Assembly (NCBI GenBank): GCA_964035795.1
Contig: OZ038322.1
Span: 24,820,359-24,884,358 of the forward strand
Source: Pterobdella sp. o SKG-2022
Taxonomy: Eukaryota > Annelida > Clitellata > Hirudinida > Piscicolidae
Direction: 5' to 3'
DNA: 64,000 nt
Part shown: positions 15,001-28,500 of the stretch, in pieces
Position numbering within the stretch: position 1 is the stretch's first letter
Layout of the letters: each line of letters opens with the position of its first letter
Notes under the pieces: model-generated
Database searches by the model: none
The model's input: the letters and a program-made list of their open reading frames with translations, nothing else
Told to the model about the DNA's origin: nothing
Translations under genes and position numbers: made by a program

Positions 15001-15541
15001 ATCATAAAGAAAAAGCTGCCGTTTAAGGCTACAGCCACCCATAACACATGCTTACAAAGCAATGCCTGTGCCTTATGCTTTTTATATTGAGGAAAGGCTT
15101 CGCACTCAACCAATCCCACTCAATCCGCACAGTTGTATTTGTCCAAAAAGAAAAACACCTTAACATCATTGGATACAAGTGCCGCAGGTTTTATTTTGAA
15201 GTTGACCTCTTCTAGATACATGACCTGACAAGACCTAACGGGCGTTTATCTTTAGGGGTTTACTCCCTTAGGCTTTAGCATAGCTTATATAAGTTAAAGT
15301 ATGCTTAATTTAATTATCCGGCGTAAAGCCCTATTTTGCATGTTTTTAAAATGTTACGAAGCCTTGCGTTAGTTAACTCGGAATTGTCAAATAATGTATA
15401 GAAGCACACATTGCAGTTGATAAAAATAGTTCTGCTTGTTAAATTGATTTTGAATGTGCATATTCCAGGTGTCAAAACAAAGAGGTGCATGTGATGGTGG
15501 AAGAGTTTACGGAATGTACTTGCCTATTTAAAAGCTGCTAA
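2..15541 (+). CDS. Secreted mucin-like protein: VWD-C8-TIL-3xLDLa-giant Thr-rich repeat-VWC-CTCK (5' partial)
   Basis: Gel-forming-mucin/SCO-spondin-like extracellular glycoprotein, 5' end outside the window. My exon model: 2-95, 315-358, 424-552, 844-974, 1041-1150, 1310-1510, 1661-1757, 1833-1996, 2070-2186, 2278-2406, 4756-12590, 12783-12897, 13120-13167, 13416-13519, 13591-13676, 13732-13762, 13945-14046, 14146-14206, 14280-14559, 15469-15541. Phases all join and the sum is 9951 nt (3316 residues plus TAA). Domains in order: end of a VWD domain (VDGLCG), C8 (CSII...SVYNFAKTCS...WRSQHFC), TIL (CPTGQSYKPC), a short Cys-rich link, three LDLa modules ending DEEDCG, DEEGC and DEEDC, a 2.6-kb-codon Thr/Pro/Ser region, an unrecognised conserved-looking segment (CFEEKVHRIEYLF), VWC-like Cys runs, and a C-terminal cystine knot (GCTDSR, CAGEC, CRCC, final CTC...C). 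VWD/C8/TIL and CTCK are the multimerisation modules of mucins and VWF. Family assignment is secure; the orthologue is not. Confidence 0.85.
2503..4510 (-). mobile_element. L2/CR1-like non-LTR retrotransposon, 5'-truncated, in mucin intron
   Basis: On the minus strand, 4123-3098 is an open reverse-transcriptase segment with [33 protein letters not shown] and the catalytic QLFADDTYI box. A weaker upstream part reaches about 4390. The C-terminal thumb end (GPLLWNSL...FLRNLKTYLF) lies at 2726-2529 in a shifted frame, so the copy has at least one frameshift. The endonuclease is missing. The 3' end near 2510-2545 forms a GCGCC/GGCGC hairpin followed by an AT-rich tail. The segments 2489-2502 and 4511-4524 match at 13 of 14 bases and may be the target-site duplication. 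The element lies wholly in the intron between 2407 and 4755. Confidence 0.85.
4803..4935 (+). repeat. Three-copy 48-bp coding repeat upstream of the main array
   Basis: Three tandem copies encode a 16-residue unit around EIIDLTTKKMNAE. They sit at the start of the giant mucin exon, before the 162-bp array. The shared D-L-T-T core (also in GYQDLTT of the long unit) suggests both repeats descend from one short motif. That relation is inferred. Confidence 0.8.
5277..12250 (+). repeat. Coding minisatellite: about 43 copies of a 162-bp (54-aa) Thr-rich unit
   Basis: Tandem units of exactly 162 bp keep the mucin reading frame. Each encodes a 54-residue Thr/Pro/Ser-rich block with landmarks SGYIQLTTEATTL, QPTEPVTYVHMTTPE and DLTTSSQTPPQETT, as expected for a heavily O-glycosylated domain. 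Two subfamilies occupy separate zones: units with PEHTTIGYQDL up to about 8490 and units with PEQTTPGYPDL after it. Neighbouring units are nearly identical even at silent positions, so the array is homogenised. Within the second zone a five-unit block recurs at a period of 810 bp (about 9480-10290 and 10290-11100). Copy number is probably polymorphic and may be mis-assembled. Confidence 0.95.
14590..15130 (-). mobile_element. LINE 3'-end remnant with C2H2 fingers, in last mucin intron
   Basis: The minus-strand reading 15119-14649 ends in two finger-like motifs, the second being CGNCGKVCKSSAGLKSHLRA. The C-x2-C-K-x4-GL-x-SHLRA pattern is typical of the C-terminus of several invertebrate non-LTR elements. 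No RT domain is left. The fragment sits between mucin exons 14559 and 15469. A host zinc-finger exon is less likely because no start, splice sites or neighbours were seen. Confidence 0.5.
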
Positions 15542-16545
15542 TGACTCAAACGCTTTGAATTGTGTTTGTTGTGGGAACATCTAAAATTTCTCTTGATATT
15601 GAAATATTAACATTTTAGTTCTCTTTTACTCGAAAATGGAAAACTTTAGTTCACTTCAAAACTTTATTCAACTGTCGATTTTTGAAACTTCAACTGGTTG
15701 AAATTATAATATATAGCATTGAAAACATATGTTTTCATTTATTAAACTTTAAACAAGTTTTGACATAATAAATTGAAATAAAATAATAATTAATTATATC
15801 GCCAAGCCAGAGATGGGATGCCCTAGAATAATAATATTAACGATTCAATAAATAAATGTCTGGCAAAATAAGAATCACTAAAAGAATCTGTTGAATGGAT
15901 GGTGAAGTTGATTACGGGGTAGCTTCAATTGTATATGATACAAATGGTATTTAAGATTAAAATCAAACATAATCTCGCTACGCAGCTCATACAAATTTTG
16001 ACATTATTACAAGTTATTATCAATAATTAAACAGCTGTTCATGAAAAAGTATTGGAGAAAAATTAAATGATTTTAAGCAAATTGCATCTCATGTTTAGTT
16101 CCAATTACAGTTTGAGTTTATAGTGAAATTATTAAATCGAATAAATAATTCCCATCTTGCATAACACTTAATGGCTTGATATTAATTTTTCAACAAAATA
16201 TTAAGTGGAGAAAGTAAAAATTATTTATAAAATACACCAAATTATAATGAATGTGAAATCAAAGAGGAAAATTGTGGATAGGCCATTCTTGAGTAGGTTC
16301 TAATGTAAAGGTATAAGAGGTTTTACAAAGAGACTTTAAGGTTTAGAAGTTGTTACTTTTTGTTCATTTTCATTTAAAGCCAAAAATGCTTTACTTTGAG
16401 ACATTTTATGTATTTGAACAAAATTCAAAAAAATCTATTGTCTTAAAAAAAAATTTAAGAAAGCATTACTTTAAGGTCAGTAAATAATTTCAGACTGAAG
16501 AAATAAAAATTCGAAATTAGTGATAGAATTGATAATTTGTGGTAG
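15542..16545. other. Gap between two converging 3' ends (mucin + / CNOT3 -)
   Basis: About 1 kb of AT-rich DNA holding the 3' untranslated regions of both neighbours. No further gene or known repeat was recognised in it. Confidence 0.6.
15767..15772 (+). terminator. Candidate poly(A) signal of the mucin gene
   Basis: AATAAA lies 226 bp after the TAA at 15541 in an AT-rich stretch. It is the first clear signal seen downstream, but in such AT-rich DNA chance matches are common. Confidence 0.35.
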
Positions 16546-19500
16546 TTAGTTGAGGTCTTGATCTTCAAGATACTTGTACTCAAATTTGAATAACTCCTTC
16601 TTACGCTGGGACCATTGTTCGTAATCAAAGAAGATGTAGGTACCCTGTGGAATGTGAAATCAAAGTGTACATGCCTATTTCTTCAATGGATTTTTCCATT
16701 AATCATGAACTCTTATTATTTGATATGAATTAGCCAATGAAAAACGCACTAGACTTAAACAAAAAGGTTTGTTTAAAAATGAAGCTTATCGTAAGCATAA
16801 CTTACAGTTCTACTCATTATTTGATTGAATTTATTGAGTTTGAGTTATATATTTTTTAACATCAGTGTTTTTCATACTTGCTTGTTTAAGAAGAATGGAA
16901 TATTTTAAAGTTAGAATGAAAATTGGAAAATTTCTTTTTTGGCGCTAGTTTTAGGCGATCAGCCATTGCAAAATCATAAAGTTTGATTAGACATCTGGAA
17001 GTTTGCAGGGGTGAACTGCTTTATGAATAATGACTCATAATAATAATGATGATGATGACGATGACGACGATGATGAGAGTGAATTGCTTATAAGAAAATG
17101 TTTTTAAAAACATGCAAACCTGCTCAAACTCTTCATTGATGGTTTTTGGCTTTTCGTGTCGTTGGAACCAGACCAAATATTTGGTGTGAAAGCGCCACGA
17201 TTTTTGCTTGAGGGCTTTTGCCGCTAAGAACTGAGCTTTTGTACCCTGCATTTCAAGAACCATGTATTTTGATGAACATAATTTTCTTAAAGTCAAAGTC
17301 ATGTAGGTATTAAAGATTGGGATGTTTGATTTTTTAAATTAATTTATTGCATAATCTTATCAGTCGCTTTCTTTGGCACTCTATGAATTGTTGTTGTTAT
17401 TTTTCTATCAAGTTATACTCTTCTTCTTAATATTATGTTCTTAGTTTCACAATTTACCGCTGAATGCAACCTTCCGGTAAACTTTTATCTTCACAAACCA
17501 ATCAAATCATTAAATCAAATTATCATCGAAATCAAAACTTGAGGCATAATCTACATTTATATGAAAACCACCCTTGCAACGCACTTATAACCCAGTTAAA
17601 AAAGCAGCATGAGAAGAATGATTACTGTACAAACCTCGAGATAGTAGAAAGCGAAGAAGAGAGTTTCAGGGTCAAGTCTATTAAACATGTCATCCAGATT
17701 GAGGTTGGGGTTGAGTCCTCTAGGGTAGTGGGCTGGCATGGCGCAAGGGTTGCTTGGCAGATATACTCTGCACGTTTTAAACAATTGAATGTATAAATAA
17801 ATTATATAGCACTCACTAATGTTTTATGATAAGGGTAAACTTATCGAAAATTATAGCTGTTTTTTTTCCAATAAATTTACTAAATTTTTTCCATAAATCG
17901 ACGTAAAAAAAATTGTTAAATATAGCACTCATTCAATTCTTTTACAATCAAATTTTTTCACGTGCGTTTCCACACTAGGATGGGTGGACAACTGCATCAT
18001 TTGTTTTGTGCTGTATCATTTAAAAAAATTATTTTGAAAATATCATTTTGAATGGAGCCATTTAATCATTCACCTGATCTTTTCTGAGTCACAAGTTAGG
18101 GGGATGTGTTGTGAAGCAGACTCAAGCATGGAGGACTTTGAAAGGTGACCTGTCGAGAGGGGTAGGGGACCCAAAGGTGTTAAACCAAAAATATTTTCGA
18201 TTCTTATGTTTCGAGTAGAATAATTCATTTGAGTGTTGGAATTCGAAGTGATCGAGTTTGTGCCTAAAGAGTACTGTTGTTGCTGTATGAGGCACGGACT
18301 GTCTGCTGTGGTGATGTTTCTGGGTTGAAACAATGCCAGAAATACAAAAATAATAAATAAACTTTCATTTTTTTTTGGTACTCATGATAAAGAAGCTTTG
18401 AATTGAAAAGCTCATAAATATACTTTGATGGCTTAAAGCTAAAATTAATTCCTAAAAAACCAATAACTAACTAAACAAACTAAACTGACGGCATAGAATA
18501 TTGATGCTCGAAAATATCCCAAATCCATCAAAACGAACTCTTTTCAATTTGAAATCTTACAACAAAAGCTTAATGACACTATGGAAGCAATTGAAACTGG
18601 TGGAGTTTGAGAGGTGAAACAATGCAGATCGACTACAATAAACACATAACAATGTGAGGCCAAGTGATAAAAACGCAGACGCCAGTCCGATTGAAATTCA
18701 AACTCACTACATGAGTATCAAAAAAAAGCATATATGTGTTTCAAACCAACGCTCTGCCTATAAGACTATATGTTCACAAGAATAGGGTAAATAGAATTAT
18801 ACTTTGATTTTTTTGAGAGTCAAAATAAGCATCATCTGCTGCAGAGGTGGTGGTGGTCGTACTTGTAGTTAGGTTGTTGCTGTTTGATAACATTTCAGCA
18901 GAAGAAACCTGTTTTGTCGAATATATAAATGCATTTGAGTCATTAGTAGTTATTACACATTAATTCAAATAAACGAGAATTTATATTAAAGAAAAAGACT
19001 GTAAAGACAAGTGATAAGTTTTAAGAAAAGATATGCTGGCAATTTGATATAAGTATGGTGAAAAAAGCTGCTAAAAATAGGAAACATCAGTGAGCTTATG
19101 AATATTACAAAGTACAAGAAAACAAGCATCAAAATAAACAAATTTTAGTGAAAAGCTAAAAAGCAATGATATTAATAAACAAATTTTAGTGAAAAGCTAA
19201 AAAGCAATGATATTAAAGTTCTTTGAATTAAAAAAGAATCAATAAAGTACAAACTACTACAAGAAATATCAAATATAGAATTTTTCCAAAACATCAACTC
19301 TAACGTGAAGTTTAATTGCAATGAACAAAATGTGGAAACTCTGAATAAAAAATAAAATTGGCAAACAGAAAAAACTGAGGATATTTAAGCATACATCGTG
19401 CCAATACTCCTCTAGTGGCACATGGGCTTTGACTAAAACCATCAAAGATCGACTCAACTCATTTCAAAGGCATCTTCTCCTCAGAGTCATCGTGTACTCT

Positions 19501-22500
19501 GGTCAAAAAAAATAAACAATGAAGATCTATATCTTGCAGAAAAACAACAAGAATTGAGCAAGACTATAAGATTCAGAAGACTAACTTTACTAGGTCATAT
19601 ATTAAGACTTGATCTGAGCACTCCTGCCCAAAAAGCCATGGAGAAATACTTCAACGCACCATACATACCCACAAAAGGAAGACCACCTTGGCTCCAGTGC
19701 TAAAAAATAACCTTAAAATGAAGATTCATAATAGACTATAAAAATTACTCAGGCATAACCACATCAACAGATCATAGGCTTGTTAAAATGAAACTCACCA
19801 TACCCAAAACCCATCAAATATGGAAACAAGCTCCCACCAAAACAAGACAACTGAACTTTCATCACCCTATAAACAACTTTCCAAACCTTGTTTCCAAAAA
19901 ATTGTCAAACATTGAAACCTTCCAAGATATTGTGCTCAAATCTGCCCTGAAATCCTTCAAACAACTAGAAAATAAACCTACACTGAAAGAAGACTCAGAC
20001 ACCAAAACACTCAAAAACAAATTCAACAGAATTAGGAAAAACTGAATAACTGTAAAATAAATCAATCAAAAAAAATCAAACTAAACAAAGAAAAGCACAA
20101 CTTACGAAAAAAAATCAACAAAAGGTATCTTAATAACAACCAAACTATAACAGAAGAACAACTCAAGGAAATTGAGAACTCCAACTACAACACAAAAATG
20201 TACAAAGCTAAAAAATACCTCAAAATCAATAACTATATCAACAAAGCACCTCCGTCTACTCCATACAACAACCAGGATTTAACCAACCACTACATGAAGA
20301 AATTTTCCAACACATCCACAACAACACCACCACATAATCATAACACAAATATCAAAGTTGTACTAAATCTCTAAGAAGTCAAAAACTCAATCATGGAACT
20401 TGGAAACAATAGATCCCCTGGATATGATAAAATTCAAGCTGAATTAATGAAACTTTTTCAACAACTATTGAAAAACTCATACTATAAACTCAACCATCAA
20501 CAATGATCTACCCCATAAATTAGAACTTTGTATATTAATTCCCATACAAAAACCAAACAAAACAAAAAAGGTACAAAATACTAGACCCATAATACTACTC
20601 ACAATAATAAGAAAATAATTTCAAATATAACTCTTGCTAGAATTTTACCATCAATTGAAAAGTTCATCTCTCACAACCAAGCAGTCTACAGAAAAGGGAG
20701 ATCAATAGAAGATATTGTCTGGGCCCACAAGATGAAAATTGCCAGTACAACAACCTCAGGCAAAACACTGAAAATTCAAGGCATAGATCTGTCATCTGCT
20801 TTTGATACAGTGGATTGTGGAAAGCTTATGAAAGTTATGGACAGCATTTGTTTACCTGAAGACTCAAAACAAGTGAACTTTCTTTTGAAAAACACTAAAC
20901 TAAGAGTCAAAACGAATGAAGAAGGCCTCACTTTTGCAACAAACATAGGTGTCCCATAGGGTGACGGGCTCAGTCCAGTCTTTTTTACAACTCATTTAGA
21001 AGCAGCAATGAAAGACACCAGAAAAAAGTGCTCGCACAAGAAGTAGCGTATGCTGATGACGTAGACTAGTAAAGATGGCATAGACCTGGACATTGCCGAA
21101 AAAACCCTGGCTTCCTGGAACCTACAAATGAACAAAGGAAAAACTTAAACTCTATCAAGTGATGGAACAAATGGTGAATGAAAGAAAAGCAAAAAACTAG
21201 GAATGCTTCTTGATTCTAAAGAAGAATGGTAAAGAAGGAAAAATCTATCAATGCTAGCCATGCGAAAAATGAACAAAATATGGACGTTAAGCATTGCAAG
21301 ACCGAAAAAGGTAAGAAGCATTTGTGCAATCCATTATGCTTTTCGGCTGCAGCACTTGGTCAATGAACAAAGAAATGGAAAGATCAATAGACAGCTTTAA
21401 CACAAGAATGGTGAGACACACTGTGAAATCTTCTGGCCCAAACACATGTCTACAGAAGAAGTAAACGTTCTCATTGAACCAGCAACATGTGAAGTTCAAA
21501 AACGACGCTGGCAGATGCTAGGCCACATTTTGCGTATGAACGACCATGTTCCGGCATAAAAAACAACCATTGATGCCATTAAAAACAAAAAAGAAAAACG
21601 AGGACGATCAAATACCAGCCTACTTAGCACCATCAAGGATGACTTGAAACGTCATTAACTATCAATAGAAAAGGCAATCGAACTTGCAAAAGACAGGAAA
21701 TCCAAGAAGTTGGAGGGAAGCCATGCTTCGGCGAACGAAAAACTCTAACTATTGAATTAACATTCATTTTTAGTGCTTTTTGTAAACCCTAATAAATAAA
21801 ATAAATCTGTTAAAAATAATGGTCCAAATGGCGCTTGCTACCTTCACCATCATACAAATGAGTCAGAAAATATAAGAACAAACCTGCATGAAGTAGGCAT
21901 CTTTATTGAAAGTATTTGTCGTATATCCATTAAGTAGTCTTTGTGGCAATTTACTTTTATCATCAGTTGACTGCCAAGGTTGGGACTGTGAGATGAGTAT
22001 TTGTTGGGAAGTGGTGGTTTGTGAAGTCCCAACAAAATGCTGGTTTTTTTGATGCTGGTAAACTTGGGAAGATAATAGTTGTTGTTGTTGCTGCTGTTGT
22101 TGGAATAGTTGTTTTTGATGGTTGTTTGCAAAGTTAGGCAAGTATTGTTGATTGTATGAATTAGAAAGATAAGAGAAGGATGTAGAAGTTGACGTTTCAA
22201 AGGTTTCACTTGTTGTGTTGCTTGTTTTAGTCGGAAAAGTCTCTGTTGACGATGCAGGAAACAACACTCTAAAAGCTCCTGCACAACATTTGATAATGAT
22301 AATCCAACATTCAGATTTATCCTACATGTATTATTATTTGAAACTTATCAATTGCGGAACTAAAACCCAATCTAGAGTGACTTACTTGAGTACTATTATA
22401 AGCATGTGAAACAAACCAGAAGATGAATTAGAAGAGGTTAGGTGGTTTTCTTTTTTATTTTCAAGACTGGCTTCTGCAGAGATTTCTGCAAGATTTTTGT

Positions 22501-25500
22501 TATTTCATCACAAGACATAGAAGACTGAAAAATTTCCAGGGTTTTATGTTAAGTTATGAAAAAGCCTTATTAATTTCAGAATAAAATAAATTATAAGACT
22601 GAAAAATCTCCAAGACGTAATATAACAAAGGCACTAAAAAGTCTTGAAAAAGTCACCGTTGTTGGCAGCTGACAAGTGCGAAGGCAAATTAGATAGACCA
22701 TTGCTCACAGTTGCATTCACCTTGCCTGCAGTGCTTTTGCCTTTGAAAAGTTCCATTCTTATAAAATAACATAATCTACTGATTAAAAGCATCCAAAAAG
22801 CTCAGTTGCATTTGTGATAAATTAAAAATAGATATTAATAGTTAAATATGAACGAACCTGATTGGCTGTTAGCAGAGTGTTGTGAGCTGACCACTTGAGC
22901 ATACCCCAGACCCAGACTAGATGGCGTGCCAAGAGTTTTGATTGGAGGATGAGAAGAGTTGCCATTTGATCTGAAATTTTCAACAGTTACTAATAGTTAG
23001 GCTTAATCTTTATTTTTTCTCACTAATTTTGCATCAAGTGTAATGATTCATGGGTAACTTACTTGTGTTTAAAAATTTAAATGAAATAAGTAGAAATAGA
23101 TAAGCATTAAAATGTACATGTTAGTAGTAGGTCTGGTAGGCGTCGCTGAAACTCTGTTTGAAGCGATGGAGGTGAAGACGGGGGTTTTTGGCGTAGAAAC
23201 ATATTTGCTTGATGACGTCTGAAAGTTGCATCAATGTAACTAATTTGAAAAAAAGTCTTGTTTAATAAGATTAATAATAATATCTTTTTTAAATATCCAA
23301 ATGTGGTTTTTGCACATTCAAATTAACTTTTAATCATTCAAATTCATATAGCGCCAAAGAAACGGACTAAAGCACAAAAGCAGATGAAATATAATATGAA
23401 AATTTCACCAATTCTTCATATGTCCTATGCTTTCTTTTCTCCTCCTCCCTAGACTGTTTTGATCAGTATACAAGCTTATATTAGCTTGAATATTTCATAC
23501 TTTAGATTAAAATCAAAATTTTAATTTAAAAACCACAAAATTAATCAAAATGAAAGCTAATAAAAACATTTTTGAAAATATAAAATTGATATAAAATGTG
23601 AATAAAATTTAGAAAAGCATGAAACTTCAAGAAATTAGTATTGGATTTAGAGTGATATCTGAAATGAAGTCAAACCTTGTGGTGAGCACTGATGACAGAT
23701 GATTGGTGAGAAGTATGATTGGTTGAATGATTGGATAGAGCAGAAGCATATGATTGGTCAATATCAGGTTCAATTGTGGATGGAGTGGTGGTGTCTTCGA
23801 GATCAAGGTCTGCATATATATCCTCATCACCCACATCATCTGGAGTCTCAACAAAGTACTCCACAGTCTCTCTCAACAAGCTTACCTGTGTGAATTGCGG
23901 TCTATTTAACGAAGATTTTATCAGTGTGAATGAAAACACAACACACTATCAGTATCAATAAAAAATATTATTACCAATATCAAAATATTATTACCAGTAT
24001 CAAAATATTATTACCAGTATCAAAATATTATTACCAGTATCAAAATATTATTACCAGTATCAAAATATTAACACCAGTATCAAAATATTAACACCAGTAT
24101 CAAAATATTAACACCAGTATCAAAATATTAACACCAGTATCAAAATATTAACACCAGTATCAAAATATTATTACCAGTATCAAAATATTAACACCAGTAT
24201 CAAAATATTATTACCAGTATCAAAATATTATTACCAGTATCAAAATATTATTACCAGTATCAAAATATTAACACCAGTATCAAAATATTAACACCAGTAT
24301 CAAAATATTAACACCAGTATCAAAATATTATTACCAGTATCAAAATATTAACACCAGTATCAAAATATTAACACCAGTATCAAAATATTAACACCAGTAT
24401 CAAAATATTAACACCAGTATCAAAATATTGAATGATTGTGAAGTTACAAATATTAATACAAGTACAGCATAAATGAACAAGAAGTGATTGTAAGAGTCTT
24501 GCAAACAGTGATCACCTGCTCAAGTTCTATGGCATCGTTATCAACTTTGCGCAAGATCGACTCAAGTTTGTTCAAGTGGAGTTTATGTCTCTTCATCATT
24601 TCCTCACATGTTTCCAAGTTGGAATGGTCCTTCATAAAGTAATACATGTTTCAAACACAAACTAAATTTCTCAATAACATTGTGAAAAAAAATCAAATTT
24701 TTACTTTTGAGTATAATTAAGATTCAACAAAATTCAAATTGCAGAAAAAAATATGAAACACCTCTTTATCAAGCTTCTTTTTGCCCCTCAGTGACTCCGC
24801 ATCACTCTCTGCCTTTTCATATTGCTGATTGAAGCTTGATATGGCATTCTGATTGTGATAACAATGGCAGTTTTATATCAATACTCAACAAAAAAAAATG
24901 ACTTTATGTTTCAAAACACCCCCAATAGTCTGGCAGGGCCTTGATTCAAGCCTTAGGACAAAACATTGTAAAGATACTAACAGAAACCCATGACAGCACT
25001 TCGTCCTTCTGCTTCTCATGAGGGTCAACTTTTCCAGCATTTGTGAGACCTTCCTTCGAATATGCCTTTGTTTTCGTCTCCCTCTCTATCACTTTAAACT
25101 TCTCCATTTGCTGCTCAAGTTTGTGATTCAGCTTAAATTATTTGTGAAAAGTTTTAACATTGCTAAAGTTTAAACTCTTTTTTATCTGTTTAAGTTTTAT
25201 GTAAGTAATTCAATCAGCTTAAACTTAATTTTTCATCTCTTAAAATTTTCCAAAAAGTTTGTCTGGAACTTCATAACTCTAAGGAATTTTCATTATTACC
25301 ATGCAAAATGGTCATAAGGAAGCTATAAAAAATCATGGAAGAAATGCTTGAAGTAAACAAATAATGAAAGTGGTTTGAATGAGCAATCATAATGAAGTGC
25401 ATACAGCTTCGATGCTCTTCCTGGCCTCGAGCAATGGCTCCTTATCTTTCACTTCACCAGACACTGACCAGGTTTTGATCTGATCTCGTAAACGCTGCAT

Positions 25501-28500
25501 TAGAAATGTGAATGTCATGTGCAGTTATAATGTTTTGAAGACTTTTATAATTAAAAATAACTGACTTGATGAATGGAGTTGAAGAAAGGTGATGCAGATA
25601 TTGGCGGTGATGTGTGTAATTAAAATTAAATACATTCAACCTTAGTTACCTGACTTAGTTGATATTAAACTATTTGAATTATTGAATGAAAAGTGAATTG
25701 TGGAAAAAATAAAAACCTGCAATTTTTTAATCTCCTTTTTCAAATCCATCTCCAACTTTTCTTTCTGGTTGGCGTTGTTTGTCTGTTGAACCTGAGACAA
25801 AGAATAGAGCACTTGGAACAATAAAATTAGAATCATTTTTGTTAATAAAAGTGCTTTGAAAAATTTTTTGAAAAATTGACGATAGATTTTTGAGAAATAG
25901 TTTCCATAACTGTATTTAATTCAAACTAATTAATTTTTGTTCAATATGATATATTATCTACAATTTTTCTGGTATGAGTTTTTATTAGAAAAGGCATTTC
26001 ATATTGAAAAAATGGTTTATCGTGTCAATTTTGGCAACTACTTTATCTGAAAATTTGTTGATTTTAAATGAATAAAAACGTGGTAAAAGAACAAAATGAT
26101 GAGTGGAATTTTTTGTTCAATTATAAACACAAAATGAATTAAAGAAAATAGAAAAAAATGGTCTCTAATGTGAAAGTCATTGTTGGAGAGGAGTGTGCAA
26201 CACAGCATAGACTGGTGGTCGGTGACTTCAAGATTTGCACTCATGCTCAGCCCAAAAGAAGGTTTGTTCCTCGTACAAAAGTCTGGAAACTAAGAGACTT
26301 TGGAAATCAAGTTGACTTTTCTAATTTCTTCAATGCATCAATCCAAGGAAATGAAACTGGTAAAACTTTGGATGAACGTTGGAAGTACCTGAAAAACAAT
26401 TTGATTAATGCTACAAAACAGGTTTGTGGAGTCTCTGCAAAACATACCTGGAAGGTACCTTGGTAGTCGAATGACAAGGTGCAGCAAGCTGTGTCCCACA
26501 AACGCAAATGTTTCAAAGTATGGAAAGCAGGAGGAGACAGAGATGCTTATCAGGCTGCTAAACGTGCATCCAACTTTGCTGTGCACATAGCCAAAACTGA
26601 TGCTGAGAAGATTGCGTTCAAACAAATCAATCCCAGATCTGTTGAGATATATCGACTGGCTAAGCAAATGCGACGAGAGAACCAGGACGTCATTGGGGAT
26701 AAACCGGTGAGAAATAATAATGGCCAAATGACCATGGATGTTGATTCTAAAAAAGAAACATGGAGAGAGCATTATATGAACCTTCTCAATGTGGAGTTTT
26801 CATGAAACTCAAGTGGTTTTTTTCAAGTCTCTCCCGTGGAAGGTCCTAGCGAACCTATCACTACAGCAATGGTTGGTAAGGCCATTAATAAGATGAACCT
26901 TGGAAAAGCAGCGGGTCCTTCAGGCATTGTTGCTGAGATGCTCAAGGCCGCAGGTTCAAGTGGTGCTAGTATGACTCAAGATCTCATTGAAGACATCATC
27001 TTTGAGAACCATATACCGTCTGAGTGGCAGGAAAGTCACATAGTCAGTGTATATAAGAGTAAAGATGATGCTTTAAACAGGTCTAACTGTAGGGGTTTGA
27101 AGTTAATTGATCAGGTTATGAAGGTTTTAGAGCGCGTAGTGGAAGGTTTTATCAGACAGAGTGGTGATTAATGATATGCAATGAGGTTTTATGCAAGGTC
27201 GGGGTACAACTGATGCCATATTTATCCTCTGTCAGTATATCACAGCCTGTTGATGGGAGATTAGTAAAGGAAGTGATGAGAAACTAGAAGTTGTCCCAGA
27301 GTTCTGCTGTCTTTGAGATATGTTATCTGCAGGTAGTGGATGTGAGCTTGCTTCAATAACACGTTGTATTTGTACCTGAGCTAAATTTCGCCAACTTCTT
27401 CCACTCCTTGCTAATCGTCATTTATCATTATTGACCAGAGGCCGTGTCTATTCAACCTTCGTTAGAAGAGCTATGTTACTTGCTGCTGAAACATGGCCCA
27501 TAAAAGTTTCCACATTGAACCGCCTTAGACGAAATGATCTTGCCATGATTCGCTGGATGTGCAACATCAAAACAAATGATAATGTTTGCTCTCACTCACT
27601 TCTTTCAAAACTTGGCATTCAGGATGTTGAGGTAGTTTTTCATACAAACAGAATGAGGTGGTTTGGACATGTAGAACGTAGCGTGGGTTGGATTTCTTAG
27701 GTGCGAAAGTTGGATTTAGATATTTGCAAGAAGCCTGGTAGACCCAAAAAGACTTGGAAAGAGCTCATATTGAATGATAAAAAAAAGCTAGACATGGTTT
27801 GTGTGGATTCACTTGATCGCTCTGAGTGGAAAGGCCAACTTCGAGATAGAACTTTCAAAAGCCCAACCTTTGGTAAAGGAAAACAGGCTATAAAAAGGAT
27901 TTGATTGATTGATTGAAGTTTAAATATATTGAAAAATAGCATTTATGTCATTTGTTATTTAACCACTTGAATATATTTTCAAAATTTAATTTTTTTATTT
28001 TCAAATTGAAAATTTTTTCAAAATGTTTCTTTCAATTGGCAATGATAATTTAATTTTAATTCCTAGAGAAATGTTTCATGTAAAAATTAAAATTTTAAGT
28101 TATGAAACAAAATCCTGAATTTTTTTATACAATTATGCTTGAGTTTCAAAATTTATTTGCAAAAAAAATATAATGTTACTGTGACTATTAATTATAATTT
28201 ATAATTATATATGAATTTTAAATATGTATCAATTAATATTTTTAAAATAGCTCCAAATTTTACAGTTCATATAATAAGAAAGAAAAACATAAGCTCAAAA
28301 ATACATATTCATTTTGTACCAAATCCAAAACACAATAGATTCTTCAAAAATATTAATCAGCAAAAAAAAACTTGAATATACACCAACAGCAAAGTTTTTT
28401 ATATTTATAATACGCATGCAATTTTAAAATATAATTTACCTTTTCCCATATTTCTTCAAAAACTTCTCCTCCTTCGGAAACCTTCTTTAGACATCGGTCA

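Noticed and set aside
23950..24430. CRISPR-like array
   Set aside because: The 20-bp units follow each other without spacers and the DNA is a eukaryotic intron.
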